64,000 bases of DNA from Bradyrhizobium sp. CB1650 (GTDB lineage: Bacteria; Pseudomonadota; Alphaproteobacteria; Rhizobiales; Xanthobacteraceae), in assembly GCF_029761915.1 (NCBI RefSeq), contig NZ_CP121695.1:5919501-5983500 (forward strand). Reading direction: 5' to 3'. This document shows positions 29,469 through 37,850 of the stretch, in pieces (within the stretch, counting starts at the first letter, position 1; each line of letters opens with the position of its first letter). A program made the position numbers and the translations under genes. A model generated the notes under the pieces. That model was not told where the DNA came from. It did not search any database and saw nothing but the letters and a program-made list of their open reading frames with translations.

Positions 29469-29927
29469 TCAGCCGGCCTTGTTCGGCGGCCAATCCTGGC
29501 GCTTGATCGTGCTCGTCCACTGCAGGAAGTCGGCGAGATCGTTGAGTTCCTGGTCGGTGAGGTTGAACTGCGGCATCTGCCGCCGCCCCGGCGCACCGGA
29601 CGGCTGCGCCTGCATCCAGGCCTTCAGCGTCTCGCGCGCGCCGTCAGGATCCTCCTTGCCGCCCCAACGGTCCCAGACATTGCCGACTTCCGGCGCGAAA
29701 TAGGCGCCCTCGCCGAGCAGGGTGTGGCAGTTGATGCAGGAATTCCTCTCCCAGACATGCTTGCCACGAGCGACCGAAGCGGTCAGCGTCGTCGCATCGG
29801 TCGAGCCCGTGACCATGTAGTAGTGGCTGTGCGCCGTCAGCCCTATGAAGATGGCGAAGAAGAAGGCCGATCCGCCGTAGAAGACGTTTCGTGCCGCCGA
29901 CTTGGTCAGGCGTTCAGCCATTGCCAA
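29469..29927 (-). CDS. norC: NorC, nitric oxide reductase cytochrome c subunit
   Basis: A 152-residue protein with one N-terminal membrane anchor (about residues 14-33) and a single haem c site CINCH (64-68), followed by TLLGEGAYFAPEVGNVWDRWGG. A methionine in RRQMPQFNLTDQE is a probable axial ligand. It passes electrons from periplasmic cytochromes to NorB. GGAAAGG lies before the ATG. A TTG-N8-CAA site 72 bases before the start, with an AT-rich -10-like element at the expected distance, suggests norC has its own FNR/NnrR-class promoter in addition to read-through from norE-norF. Confidence 0.96.
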   Translation of the reverse strand: MAMAERLTKSAARNVFYGGSAFFFAIFIGLTAHSHYYMVTGSTDATTLTASVARGKHVWERNSCINCHTLLGEGAYFAPEVGNVWDRWGGKEDPDGARETLKAWMQAQPSGAPGRRQMPQFNLTDQELNDLADFLQWTSTIKRQDWPPNKAG

Positions 29928-29998
29928 TCCTTTCCGGTTTCAAGTCCTGTCGAGAGAAGCGGTGATGGTTTTTATTGCCGGTCGGAGCTGCCCGTTCT

Positions 29999-30012
29999 TT
30001 GTCTGGGCGCAA
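29999..30012 (-). promoter_or_regulatory. FNR/NnrR-type site upstream of norC
   Basis: TTGTCTGGGCGCAA matches TTG-N8-CAA. A minus-strand AATAAAA tract (around 29970-29977) lies about 32 bp downstream of its centre, the spacing expected when a CRP/FNR-family activator binds at -41.5. Confidence 0.55.
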
Positions 30013-30038
30013 TGAGCAGGGCGATGGCAGCTTAGCCT

Positions 30039-30305
30039 TCAGATCAAGGCGACGGCTGCGGAGCCGAGCCAGGCAAACAGCACGAGGATGACGATCCACG
30101 CACTCACGAGGCCGCGCCACAGCACCGGCGCGGCGCGAAGATCGAGATAGTCAAGCACGATCCGGCGGCCCTTCGCGGCAGCGAGAGCAAGCAGCAGGGC
30201 ATTGGAGAGCAGCGGCCGCGGCACGAACGATGGCACCAGGACGGTCGCGAGCGCGAGGCCGATCAGCACGATCCACGTCATGTCGAGACGATCGGGCATC
30301 ATCAT
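30039..30305 (-). CDS. norF: NorF-like small membrane protein (cytochrome c oxidase subunit IV family)
   Basis: An 88-residue protein with about three hydrophobic helices (WIVLIGLALATVLV, LLSNALLLALAAAKG, GLVSAWIVILVLFAWLG) and the RRIVLDYLDLRAAP loop typical of the NorF/subunit-IV-like family. Its start overlaps the end of norE (ATGATG...TGA). norE-norF pairs accompany norCBQD in several alphaproteobacteria and improve NO reductase activity, although their exact role is unclear. Confidence 0.85.
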   Translation of the reverse strand: MMMPDRLDMTWIVLIGLALATVLVPSFVPRPLLSNALLLALAAAKGRRIVLDYLDLRAAPVLWRGLVSAWIVILVLFAWLGSAAVALI

Positions 30306-30877
30306 CGCACCAGATAGAGAATCGGGAACATGGCGATCCAGACCAGATCGACCATGTGCCAGAACGCGGTTCCCGTCTCGACGCCGATCGGCTCCGCGCG
30401 GCGCCAGACCACGGCGAGGATGACGATGCCGAGGCAGACATGTAGCAGGTGAAAGCCGGTCAGGAGAAAATACAGGGTAAAGAACGTACTGGTTTCCAGG
30501 CCAATGCCACGGCCGATATCCCCGCCATATTCGACGAGCTTGATCGCCACGAAGAGGCTGCCGAGCGCCATGGCGCCGATGAGCCAGCCGCGCGACCTCG
30601 GCCTTTCTTCAGCGCGCGCGGCGTTCGTGCCGCGGGCTGCCGCCCAGCCGCTTGTCACCAAGACAACCGTGTTGAGCCCGGCAAGACGGGAATCAAGAGC
30701 CGCCTGCCCGGCTGCGAACACTGCCGGGTGAATCACCCGGGCAACGACAAAGGCGCCGAGGAACAGGCCGAACGCGGCGAGTTCGCTGAAGATCAGCACC
30801 CAGATCATGGGATCGCCGGGAAGATCCTCCAAAATGCCCCACCCGCTCCCCTCTTGCTCGCACTCGGTTGCCGACAT
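30302..30877 (-). CDS. norE: NorE, cytochrome c oxidase subunit III-like protein
   Basis: A 191-residue membrane protein with five helices. The sequence WVLIFSELAAFGLFLGAFVVARV and the region GFHLLHVCLGIVILAVVW match the subunit III/NorE family, which is shorter than true oxidase subunit III. It is the first gene of norE-norF-norC-norB-norQ-norD on the minus strand. GGAG lies before the ATG. A perfect TTGTCGCGCGACAA palindrome centred 62 bases upstream of the start would place a transcription start about 20 bases before the ATG. Confidence 0.9.
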   Translation of the reverse strand: MSATECEQEGSGWGILEDLPGDPMIWVLIFSELAAFGLFLGAFVVARVIHPAVFAAGQAALDSRLAGLNTVVLVTSGWAAARGTNAARAEERPRSRGWLIGAMALGSLFVAIKLVEYGGDIGRGIGLETSTFFTLYFLLTGFHLLHVCLGIVILAVVWRRAEPIGVETGTAFWHMVDLVWIAMFPILYLVR

Positions 30878-30932
30878 CTGCTCTCCGGATCAGGACACCG
30901 GCCAGCCTTAGCCCAGAGGTCCCGACCCAAAT

Positions 30933-30946
30933 TTGTCGCGCGACAA
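30933..30946. promoter_or_regulatory. perfect FNR/NnrR-type palindrome upstream of norE
   Basis: TTGTCGCGCGACAA is an exact 14-bp inverted repeat of the TTG-N8-CAA type bound by FixK/NnrR/DNR regulators. It lies between norE (minus) and a small plus-strand membrane-protein gene. The element TAAGGC at 30905-30910 on the minus strand is at -10 spacing. Confidence 0.8.
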
Positions 30947-31052
30947 ACAAGGCGACCAAGTGCAGATTGTTTGCCCCGGCGCAACGTCGGGCCCGCCGCC
31001 CCGCCGTAGGAACGCTCTCAGTCCGGGAGTTCCATAGAGCGGCGAAGCGATC

Positions 31053-31208
31053 ATGAGCGATGCACAAATCGGGCTGGTGACCGCCACCCCCATCATCATC
31101 CTGTTCGCAGTGGGGCTCAGAAGAATGGGCGTGCTGTCGACCGTGGCGACCGTGTCCGCGGTCGGCCTCTCCATCGCCATCGCGGCGGTGCTCTTCACGA
31201 CGCAGTAG
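31053..31208 (+). CDS. small two-helix membrane protein divergent from norE
   Basis: A 51-codon frame from the ATG at 31053 to the TAG at 31206-31208 encodes MSDAQIGLVTATPIIILFAV, a Gly-Leu-Arg-Arg turn and a second hydrophobic stretch ending VLFTTQ. Two short membrane helices separated by a basic turn are predicted. The ribosome binding site is weak (GGCGAAGCG). It shares its upstream region, including the perfect FNR/NnrR palindrome, with norE. I do not recognise a named family. It could be an NO- or oxygen-controlled accessory peptide of the reductase, an inference from position only. Confidence 0.5.
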   Translation: MSDAQIGLVTATPIIILFAVGLRRMGVLSTVATVSAVGLSIAIAAVLFTTQ

Positions 31209-31315
31209 TCGCAGGGTGCGCCAAGCATCCGCTGCCCAACCCGACGACAGAGCCCCTTGGCTTCTCGCCGTAACGCGATAGTGTTTGCCATCGCACACGA
31301 CCAGATGAGTTCGCC

Positions 31316-31741
31316 ATGCCTGAGATCATCAATCTTGGCGCGCTGCAGCTCACGTTTCTGCAGAGCAAGGACGACACCGCCGGCAGTCTCGACCTGTTCG
31401 AGATGACGCTCCAGCCGAACGCGCGCATGCCGATCCCCCACTACCACGACCGTTGGGACGAAACGATCTATGGACTAAGCGGCATCTCGACCTGGCGGAT
31501 CGACGGAAAGGACATGGAGGTGGCCCCGGGCGAAACCGCGTTCATCAGGCGTGGCGTGGTGCACAGCTTCGCCAATCGTTCGCCCCGACCGGCGACCTGC
31601 CTGTGTGTGCTGAGCCCGGGCGTTCTTGGCCCACAATACTTCAAGGACATGGCCGCCCTGCTCTCGGCCGGCACGCCTGACCCGGCAAAATTGAAGGAAA
31701 CGATGCTGCGCTACGGGTTGGTTCCGGTGCTGCCGTCCTGA
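31316..31741 (+). CDS. cupin-domain protein
   Basis: A 141-residue single-domain cupin. Motif 1 is visible as PIPHYHDRWDETIYGLSG (metal-binding His, His and Glu, residues about 41-52) and motif 2 as PGETAFIRRGVVHSFANRS with its histidine near 86. Such proteins bind a metal and act as small dioxygenases, isomerases or sensors; the function here is not identifiable. It is a lone plus-strand gene convergent with xylH, with a stem-loop between them. Confidence 0.82.
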   Translation: MPEIINLGALQLTFLQSKDDTAGSLDLFEMTLQPNARMPIPHYHDRWDETIYGLSGISTWRIDGKDMEVAPGETAFIRRGVVHSFANRSPRPATCLCVLSPGVLGPQYFKDMAALLSAGTPDPAKLKETMLRYGLVPVLPS

Positions 31742-31756
31742 CGATTGCGGAAGGAT

Positions 31757-31789
31757 GGTGGGCACGGCGCGTTCGCGCCTTTGCCCACC
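31757..31789. terminator. bidirectional stem-loop between cupin gene and xylH
   Basis: GGTGGGC/GCCCACC outer arms and GGCGCG/CGCGCC inner arms, with small bulges, form one long stem (31757-31789) between the converging genes. The same kind of hairpin is common downstream of genes in this genus. Confidence 0.6.
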
Positions 31790-31806
31790 CGACGAGATCG
31801 CGTCTC

Positions 31807-32997
31807 CTACCGCCGCTGATTGTACACGTCGATGCACACCGCACCCAGCAGCACTAGGCCCTTGATGACCTGCTGGTAGTCGATGCCGATACCGAGGATC
31901 GACATGCCGTTGTTCATCACGCCCATGATCATGGCGCCGACCACGGCACCACCGACGCGGCCGACGCCGCCATAGGCCGAGGCGCCGCCGATGAAACAGG
32001 CGGCGATGACGTCGAGCTCGAAGCCGAGGCCCGCCTTCGGGGTTGCGGTGTTGAGGCGTGCGGCGAAGACGAGGCCGGCGAGCGCGGCGAGCACGCCCAT
32101 GTTGACGAAGGTGAAGAAGGTGAGCCGTTCGGTCTTGATGCCTGAGAGCTTTGCCGCCTTGGCATTGCCGCCGACGGCGTAGATCTGGCGTCCGATCACG
32201 GTGCGCCGAGTGACGAAGCCGTAGAGCGCGATCAGGGCGCTCATGATCACCAGCACGTTCGGCAAGCCGCGATGCGAGGCAATCAGATAGGTGAAGTACA
32301 ACACGGCGCAGGCAAGCACGACGCTCTTGCCAAGGAAGAACGCGTAAGGCTCGACCTCGATGCCATGCGACTGCTCGCGCGAGCGGCCCTTGGCGCTGGC
32401 GTAGACCAGCGCCAGCGCCAGCACGGCGCCGATCAGCATCGAGGTCGGATGCAGCGTGCCGGCCTCCGGCAGAAGCTCTGGAATGAAGCCCGAGGACAGT
32501 TTCTGGAAGGTCGGCGGGAACGGCCCGAGCGACTGTCCCTGCAACACCGCGAGCGCAAGCCCTTTGAACACGAGCATGCCGGCCAGCGTCACGATGAAGG
32601 ACGGAATGCCGAAATAGGCGACCCAATAGCCCTGCGCCGCGCCTATGGCGGCGCCGACCAGCAGGCAGGCGATGAAGGCGAGCGTGTAGTCCACCTTGTA
32701 CGTCACCATCAGCACGGCGGCCACCGCGCCGATAAAGCCCGCGACCGAGCCGACCGACAGGTCGATATGGCCGGTCACGATCACCAGCAGCATGCCCAGC
32801 GCCATGATGACGATATAGCTGTTTTGCAGCACGAGATTGGTCAGGTTGAGCGGCTGGAGCAGCGTGCCGCCGGTGACCACCTGGAAGAACAGCATGATCG
32901 CGACCAGCGACATCAGCATGCCGTAGTTGCGCAAATTATTCTTGATGAAGCTACCGTGCCGGCGCTCCTCGGGCAGCGAAACCGTCTTGTCGGTCAT
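31807..32997 (-). CDS. xylH: XylH-type sugar ABC transporter permease
   Basis: A 396-residue CUT2-family permease with about ten to twelve membrane helices. It carries the family motif TGHIDLSVGSVAGFIGAVAAVL (near 113-135) and the large size and DVYNQRR C-terminus typical of XylH rather than RbsC. Its start overlaps the end of xylG by four bases. With XylG and XylF it imports D-xylose or a related sugar. It is the last gene of the long sugar locus that begins near 44 kb. Confidence 0.92.
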   Translation of the reverse strand: MTDKTVSLPEERRHGSFIKNNLRNYGMLMSLVAIMLFFQVVTGGTLLQPLNLTNLVLQNSYIVIMALGMLLVIVTGHIDLSVGSVAGFIGAVAAVLMVTYKVDYTLAFIACLLVGAAIGAAQGYWVAYFGIPSFIVTLAGMLVFKGLALAVLQGQSLGPFPPTFQKLSSGFIPELLPEAGTLHPTSMLIGAVLALALVYASAKGRSREQSHGIEVEPYAFFLGKSVVLACAVLYFTYLIASHRGLPNVLVIMSALIALYGFVTRRTVIGRQIYAVGGNAKAAKLSGIKTERLTFFTFVNMGVLAALAGLVFAARLNTATPKAGLGFELDVIAACFIGGASAYGGVGRVGGAVVGAMIMGVMNNGMSILGIGIDYQQVIKGLVLLGAVCIDVYNQRR

Positions 32998-34571
32998 GGC
33001 TGCGATCCTCCCATCTCCGCGGCCTCAGGCACGCCGCTCCCATAGTTTCTGTCGTTGCGCATGATGGCACGCATGATCCTCTCCTGCGTCGCCTCGGTTG
33101 CCGGAAACTCGCCGACGAAAGCACCGTCATTCATGACGCAGATGCGGTCGCAGATGCCGAGCAACTCGGGCATTTCCGAGGAGATCACCACGACGCCGCG
33201 GCCGGCCTCCGCAAGCTCGTTGATGATACAGTAAATCTCGTATTTGGCACCGACGTCGATACCGCGTGTCGGCTCGTCCAGGATCAGCACCTTGGGGTCC
33301 GTCATCAGCCATTTCGACAGCACGACCTTCTGCTGGTTGCCGCCGGAGAGCTGGCCGGTTTCCTGATAGACGTCGGAGCAGCGGATGCGCATGCGGTTGC
33401 GGTAGTCACTCGCGACCGTCAGCTCGGCGATGTCGTCGATCACCCGGCCGGGCGCGACCTGGTCGAGGCTTGCGAGCGTGATGTTCTTGCGCACGTCGTC
33501 GGCGAGGATCAGACCGAGCTGCTTGCGGTCCTCGGTGACATAGGCAAGGCCCGCATCGATCGCGGCCGCCACGCTCGGCAGCACCATCTCCCTGCCCTCG
33601 AGCCGGAGACCGCCGCTGATATTGGTGCCCCAGGAGCGGCCGAACAGGCTCATGGCGAACTCGGTGCGGCCCGCGCCCATCAGCCCGGCGACGCCCACGA
33701 CCTCGCCACGCCTGACGCTGAAACCGACGTTCTTGATCACCTGCCGCTCGGGATGGATCGGATGGTAGACCGACCAGTTCGAGACCTCGAGCACGGGGTC
33801 GCCGATCGCGGCGCTGCGCTCGGGAAAGCGATGGGCGAGATCGCGGTTGACCATGCTGCGGATGATACGATCCTCCTCGACCGGTCCGGCACGGCAGTCG
33901 ATGCTGTCGACGGTACGCCCATCGCGCAGCACGGTGATGTGGTCGGCGACGCGGGCGACCTCGTTCAGCTTGTGCGAGATCAGGATCGAGCCGATGCCCT
34001 GCTCCCGGAACTTCATCAGGCGATCGAGCAGCGCCGCACTGTCGGCCTCATTGAGGCTCGCAGTCGGCTCGTCAAGGATCAGCATCCGTACCCGCTTGGA
34101 CAACGCCTTCGCAATCTCGACGAGCTGCTGCTTGCCGACACCGAGATCGGTGATCAGCGTGTCCGGAGACTCCCTTAGGCCGACCTGCGCCAGAAGCTCC
34201 CGCGTGCGCCGGTAAACCTCGTCGCGATCGATGACCCCGAGCTTCGACGGCGGGTGCGACAGGAAGATGTTCTCGGCGATCGACATCAGCGGGATCAGCG
34301 CGAGTTCCTGGTGGATGATGATGATGCCGAGCGCCTCGGAATCGTTGATGTCGCGGAAGCGGCGCTCCTCGCCGTCGAAGACGATGGTGCCCTCGTAGCT
34401 GCCGTGCGGATAGACCCCGCTCAGCACCTTCATCAGCGTGGATTTGCCGGCGCCGTTCTCGCCGACGAGCGCGTGGATCTGCCCGGCCTCGACCGAGAAG
34501 TTGACGTCACGCAGCGCCTGCACACCGGCAAAGCTCTTGCTGACGTTGCGCATCTCCAGCATTGCGGTCAT
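32994..34571 (-). CDS. xylG: XylG-type sugar ABC transporter ATP-binding protein
   Basis: A 525-residue double-domain CUT2 ATPase. The first domain has Walker A GENGAGKSTLMKVLSG near 36-51 and signature LGVGKQQLVEIAKAL. The second has the degenerate P-loop GLMGAGRTEF near 295 and signature LSGGNQQKVVLSKWL with LILDEPTRGIDVGAKYEIY. The GVYPHGSYEGTIVFDGEE segment is typical of XylG. It lies between xylF (after a repeat-filled 185-bp gap) and xylH (overlapping). Confidence 0.93.
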   Translation of the reverse strand: MTAMLEMRNVSKSFAGVQALRDVNFSVEAGQIHALVGENGAGKSTLMKVLSGVYPHGSYEGTIVFDGEERRFRDINDSEALGIIIIHQELALIPLMSIAENIFLSHPPSKLGVIDRDEVYRRTRELLAQVGLRESPDTLITDLGVGKQQLVEIAKALSKRVRMLILDEPTASLNEADSAALLDRLMKFREQGIGSILISHKLNEVARVADHITVLRDGRTVDSIDCRAGPVEEDRIIRSMVNRDLAHRFPERSAAIGDPVLEVSNWSVYHPIHPERQVIKNVGFSVRRGEVVGVAGLMGAGRTEFAMSLFGRSWGTNISGGLRLEGREMVLPSVAAAIDAGLAYVTEDRKQLGLILADDVRKNITLASLDQVAPGRVIDDIAELTVASDYRNRMRIRCSDVYQETGQLSGGNQQKVVLSKWLMTDPKVLILDEPTRGIDVGAKYEIYCIINELAEAGRGVVVISSEMPELLGICDRICVMNDGAFVGEFPATEATQERIMRAIMRNDRNYGSGVPEAAEMGGSQP

Positions 34572-34599
34572 CGGATCATACTCCTCGACATCTCCCCGT

Positions 34600-34685
34600 C
34601 GTCATGGCCGGGCTTGTCCCGGCCATCCACGTGCAGCCACTGGCGAGGAGGGACGTGGATGCCCGGGACAAGCCCGGGCATGACG
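34600..34685. repeat. long imperfect inverted repeat (33-bp arms)
   Basis: Two 33-base arms (34600-34632 and 34653-34685) match as inverted copies with two mismatches and have a 20-nt loop. The arms contain the CCGGGCTTGTCCCGG core, itself palindromic. This resembles an abundant intergenic repeat in Bradyrhizobium. It sits in the xylF-xylG gap. Confidence 0.75.
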
Positions 34686-34717
34686 AGTTTGTGGACATGT
34701 GTTCGTCCCCCTAGAGA

Positions 34718-34749
34718 ATTCCCTCTCCCCGCAAGCGGGGAGAGGGAAT
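34718..34749 (-). repeat. perfect 15-bp stem-loop after xylF
   Basis: ATTCCCTCTCCCCGC and GCGGGGAGAGGGAAT are exact inverted arms with an AA loop, eight bases beyond the xylF stop. It probably protects or terminates the xylF transcript so that the binding protein is made in excess of XylG and XylH. Confidence 0.75.
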
Positions 34750-34756
34750 AGCAACC

Positions 34757-35830
34757 TCACTGAAACTGCGCCTTCTTGTAGTAGCCGCTGTCAACCAGGA
34801 CCTTCTCCCAATTGTCCTTGTAGACCACGACCGGCTTGAGCAGATAGGACGGCACCGTCTTGACGCCGTTCTCATAGGTCTTGGTGTCGTTGACGGTGAC
34901 CTGCTTGCCGGCCAGCGCCGCGTCGACCATGTCGGCGGTCACCTTGGCGAGATCGCGGGTGTCCTTGAAGATGGTCGAATATTGATCGCCGCGCAGCATC
35001 GCCTTGATCGAGGGCACTTCCGCATCCTGGCCGCTGATGACAGGCATCGGCTGGTCGGCGCTGCCGTAGCCGACGCCCTTCAGCGATGAGATGATGCCGA
35101 TCGAGAGGCCGTCATATGGCGACAGCACGGCGTTGACCTTCTTGTTGCCGTAGTAGGCACTGAGCAGATTGTCCATGCGGGCCTGCGCGGTGGCGCCGTC
35201 CCAGCGCAGGGTCGCGACCTTGTCCATGCCCATCTGGCCGGAAACGACGACGAGCTTGCCGCTGTCGATGTAGGGCTTCAGCACCGACATTGCGCCGTTG
35301 TAGAAGAAGTAGGCGTTGTTGTCGTCCGGTGAGCCACCGAACAGCTCGATGTTGAAGGGACCCTTGCCCTCCTTCAGGCCGAGGCCCTTCTCGATCGACT
35401 GCGCCTGGAGCACGCCGACCTGGAAGTTGTCGAAGGTCGCGTAGTAGTCGACGTTGGGCGTGCCGCGGATCAAGCGATCATAGGCGATCACGGTGATGCC
35501 CTTGGCCTTGGCCTGCTTCAGCACGTCGGAAAGCGTGGTGCCGTCGATCGCGGCGATCACCAACGCCTTGGCACCCTTGGTCACCATGTTCTCGACCTGC
35601 GAGAGCTGGTTCGGAATGTCGTCCTCGGCATATTGCAGGTCGGTGTTGTAGCCGCGCTCCTTCAGCACCTTGACCATGTTGTTGCCGTCGTCGATCCAGC
35701 GCGCGGAGGATTTCGTCGGCATGGCGATGCCGACGGTCGGCTTGTCCTGCGCGGACGCTGGGGCGCTCATGGTCATGGCGGCGGCGCCCGCAAATGCAAG
35801 CGCCAGGAACGTCGTCTTCAGTTTCAGCAT
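34757..35830 (-). CDS. xylF: XylF-type D-xylose-binding protein
   Basis: A 357-residue precursor with signal peptide [20 protein letters not shown]...ASAQ, cleaved near residue 28. The mature CUT2 binding protein contains [36 protein letters not shown] and [20 protein letters not shown], the standard XylF motifs. It delivers a pentose to XylGH. It follows the SMP-30 lactonase gene in the same direction with 63 bases between them. Relatives also bind other aldoses, so xylose is likely but not certain. Confidence 0.93.
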   Translation of the reverse strand: MLKLKTTFLALAFAGAAAMTMSAPASAQDKPTVGIAMPTKSSARWIDDGNNMVKVLKERGYNTDLQYAEDDIPNQLSQVENMVTKGAKALVIAAIDGTTLSDVLKQAKAKGITVIAYDRLIRGTPNVDYYATFDNFQVGVLQAQSIEKGLGLKEGKGPFNIELFGGSPDDNNAYFFYNGAMSVLKPYIDSGKLVVVSGQMGMDKVATLRWDGATAQARMDNLLSAYYGNKKVNAVLSPYDGLSIGIISSLKGVGYGSADQPMPVISGQDAEVPSIKAMLRGDQYSTIFKDTRDLAKVTADMVDAALAGKQVTVNDTKTYENGVKTVPSYLLKPVVVYKDNWEKVLVDSGYYKKAQFQ

Positions 35831-35893
35831 GTTTCACTCCTTGGGTGTCAGACTGTTGTCGTTGGTCGAGTACGCGTGTCTTACTTCAATATC

Positions 35894-36775
35894 CTATGCG
35901 AGCTTGACGTCGGGCTCCGCACGACCGCGTGCGGATGCCTCGAGCAGAAAGGTGCGGCCGGCCTCCGGATCGGCAGCGCGCGCGGCCTCGTCCATGTCCT
36001 GCCAGGCCGACGTGACGAGCAGGCGGGACAAATCCGGACCGACGAAAGCGGGGCAACTCGCCTGCTTTGCCGGTACGTGCAGCGAGCGCAGCCGCTCGCC
36101 TTGCGGGCTGTAGACATCGATGCGGCCAGCGCCCCAGCAGGCATTCCAGATCTGTCCGTCGGCATCACACACCGAGCCGTCAAGGCCACCGATGCCGGTA
36201 TGGCGCAACAGCACCTCGGGCTCGGCGCGCGGCAATCCGGTGGATGGATTGAGCGGAACGGCATAGAGCACGGCGCGCGCGGTATCGGCGAAGTAGCCGG
36301 TGGCGCCATCCGGCGAGAAACAGATCGAGTTGGGGATGCTGATGCGAGGGAACAGCATCGAGATCTTGCCGCGATGGAATGCATAGATCGCGCCCGCTCC
36401 CGGCTCGGCCTTGCGGCTCATCGTGCCGATCCAAAACGTGCCGGACTGGTGCACGCGGGCATCGTTGGAGCGCGTGGCGGGATTGTCGGCTTCGAGCGGA
36501 CACAACAGCGTCATTGCGCCATCGGCGATCTGCCGGATGTAGAGCCCGTCCTCCGCGACGATCAACTGGCGTTCCGCGTCGATGCGCCCGAGCGCACTCG
36601 CCATCCGGCCGAGCGCGTGGACGTGGATGCTGCCGCTGCCGAGGTGCGCCTCAAACAGCCGCCCCTCGCGGATGTCGAACCACCACGCGGTGTCGGTGGT
36701 CACATCATAGGTCGGTCCCTCGCCGAGGTGACAAGGCTCCGGGGAGAGAACGGATGTCGGCACCTGTTCCATCAT
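35894..36775 (-). CDS. SMP-30/gluconolactonase-family sugar lactonase
   Basis: From the ATG at 36775, which overlaps the galM stop, the product is 293 residues with a six-bladed propeller fold. Metal-site motifs are visible: LGEGPTYD with its glutamate near residue 15, RSNDARVHQSGTFWIGTM near 110-130, NSICFSPDG near 160, and GGLDGSVCDADGQIWNACWGAG near 205-225. The family includes the pentonolactonases XylC and AraB. Next to an aldose 1-dehydrogenase gene it should open the 1,4- or 1,5-lactone formed by that enzyme. The longer open frame to 36895 lies inside galM and is unlikely. Confidence 0.88.
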   Translation of the reverse strand: MMEQVPTSVLSPEPCHLGEGPTYDVTTDTAWWFDIREGRLFEAHLGSGSIHVHALGRMASALGRIDAERQLIVAEDGLYIRQIADGAMTLLCPLEADNPATRSNDARVHQSGTFWIGTMSRKAEPGAGAIYAFHRGKISMLFPRISIPNSICFSPDGATGYFADTARAVLYAVPLNPSTGLPRAEPEVLLRHTGIGGLDGSVCDADGQIWNACWGAGRIDVYSPQGERLRSLHVPAKQASCPAFVGPDLSRLLVTSAWQDMDEAARAADPEAGRTFLLEASARGRAEPDVKLA

Positions 36776-37848
36776 GACGACCTCACCGCAAATCGATACA
36801 CAGTGTGATGCCGATAGGCCTCGCGCGGCGCGAGGCGTGGGCTCGGAAAATCCGGCCGGTTCGGCGCGTCCGGCCAGATGTGCGGCTCCAGACACATGGC
36901 GTCCGACTGTCGGTACAGCTTGCCGCCCTTGCCCGCGATCGCGCCGTCGAGATAGTTGCCGGAATAGATCTGAAGTCCGGGCTGATCAGTGAACAGCTCC
37001 ATGACACGCCCCGAGCGAGGCGCCTCCAGCCGTGCCGCGAGACGAAGCTTGCCGTCGCGCGCCAGACAATAGGTGTGGTCGTAGCCCTTGCCGTTGCGCA
37101 GTTGCTGATCGTTCTCGCGAATGCGCTCGCCCACCGGCCGGGCGTTGCGGAAGTCGAACGGTGTGCCGGCGACCGCGCGCGGCGGCTCGGGCAGCGGAAT
37201 CGCAGTCGGATCGATGGCAAGAAAATGCTCGGCCGCGACGGTGAGCCGGTGGTCGAGGATCGGCATACCTGACGTCGCCCCTTCCAGATTGAAGAAGCTG
37301 TGATTGGTCAGGTTGACAATGGTCGGCCGGTCCGTCCGCGCCTCCATGCTCAGCGAAAGCTCGGTCGGGCCGGTGACGCGATAGGTCAGGCGCACATCGA
37401 GCCGGCCGGGATAGTTCTCCTCGCCATGCGCGCTGACATAGGTGAGCGTGACCCCGGGCTCCGGGCCCTCGTGGAGTTCGGCAATCTCCCAGAGCTTGCG
37501 ATCGAATCCGTCCAGTCCGCCATGCAACGCATTCGGGCCGTTGTTGACCGGAAGCTGCACCGTCTCGCCGTCCAGCGAAAACCGTCCCTTGGCGATGCGG
37601 TTGGCGTAGCGACCGACCGTCGCGCCAAAAAACTTCCGCTCAGCGAGATAGCCGGCGAACGCATCATGGCCAAGCACGACGTCGTCGTAACCGCCATTCG
37701 CATCCGGCGCGATCAGCGCCTGCAACACCGCGCCATGGGTGATGATGCGCGCCTCGAAGCCACCCTCCCCGTGCAGCACGATACGCTCCACCGTGCGTCC
37801 GTCCGGCAGCGTTCCGAAAACGTCTTTTGTGATTTTTGAGCGAGCCAT
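36772..37848 (-). CDS. galM: aldose 1-epimerase (mutarotase)
   Basis: A 358-residue GalM-family enzyme. NRIAKGRFSLDGETVQLPVNNGPNALHGG includes the Asn-Arg substrate motif, VNLTNHSFFNLEG contains the catalytic histidine, and LQIYSGNYLDG and AMCLEPHIWPDAPNRPDFPS are the C-terminal family motifs with a probable catalytic glutamate. It interconverts alpha and beta anomers, supplying the beta form to the dehydrogenase encoded just upstream. It overlaps the lactonase gene at its end and lies two bases after the dehydrogenase stop codon. Confidence 0.93.
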   Translation of the reverse strand: MARSKITKDVFGTLPDGRTVERIVLHGEGGFEARIITHGAVLQALIAPDANGGYDDVVLGHDAFAGYLAERKFFGATVGRYANRIAKGRFSLDGETVQLPVNNGPNALHGGLDGFDRKLWEIAELHEGPEPGVTLTYVSAHGEENYPGRLDVRLTYRVTGPTELSLSMEARTDRPTIVNLTNHSFFNLEGATSGMPILDHRLTVAAEHFLAIDPTAIPLPEPPRAVAGTPFDFRNARPVGERIRENDQQLRNGKGYDHTYCLARDGKLRLAARLEAPRSGRVMELFTDQPGLQIYSGNYLDGAIAGKGGKLYRQSDAMCLEPHIWPDAPNRPDFPSPRLAPREAYRHHTVYRFAVRSS

Positions 37849-37850
37849 GT

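Noticed and set aside
27143..29506. 787-codon open frame on the plus strand
   Set aside because: It is antisense to norQ and norB, which have clear family motifs; the frame is an artefact of high GC.
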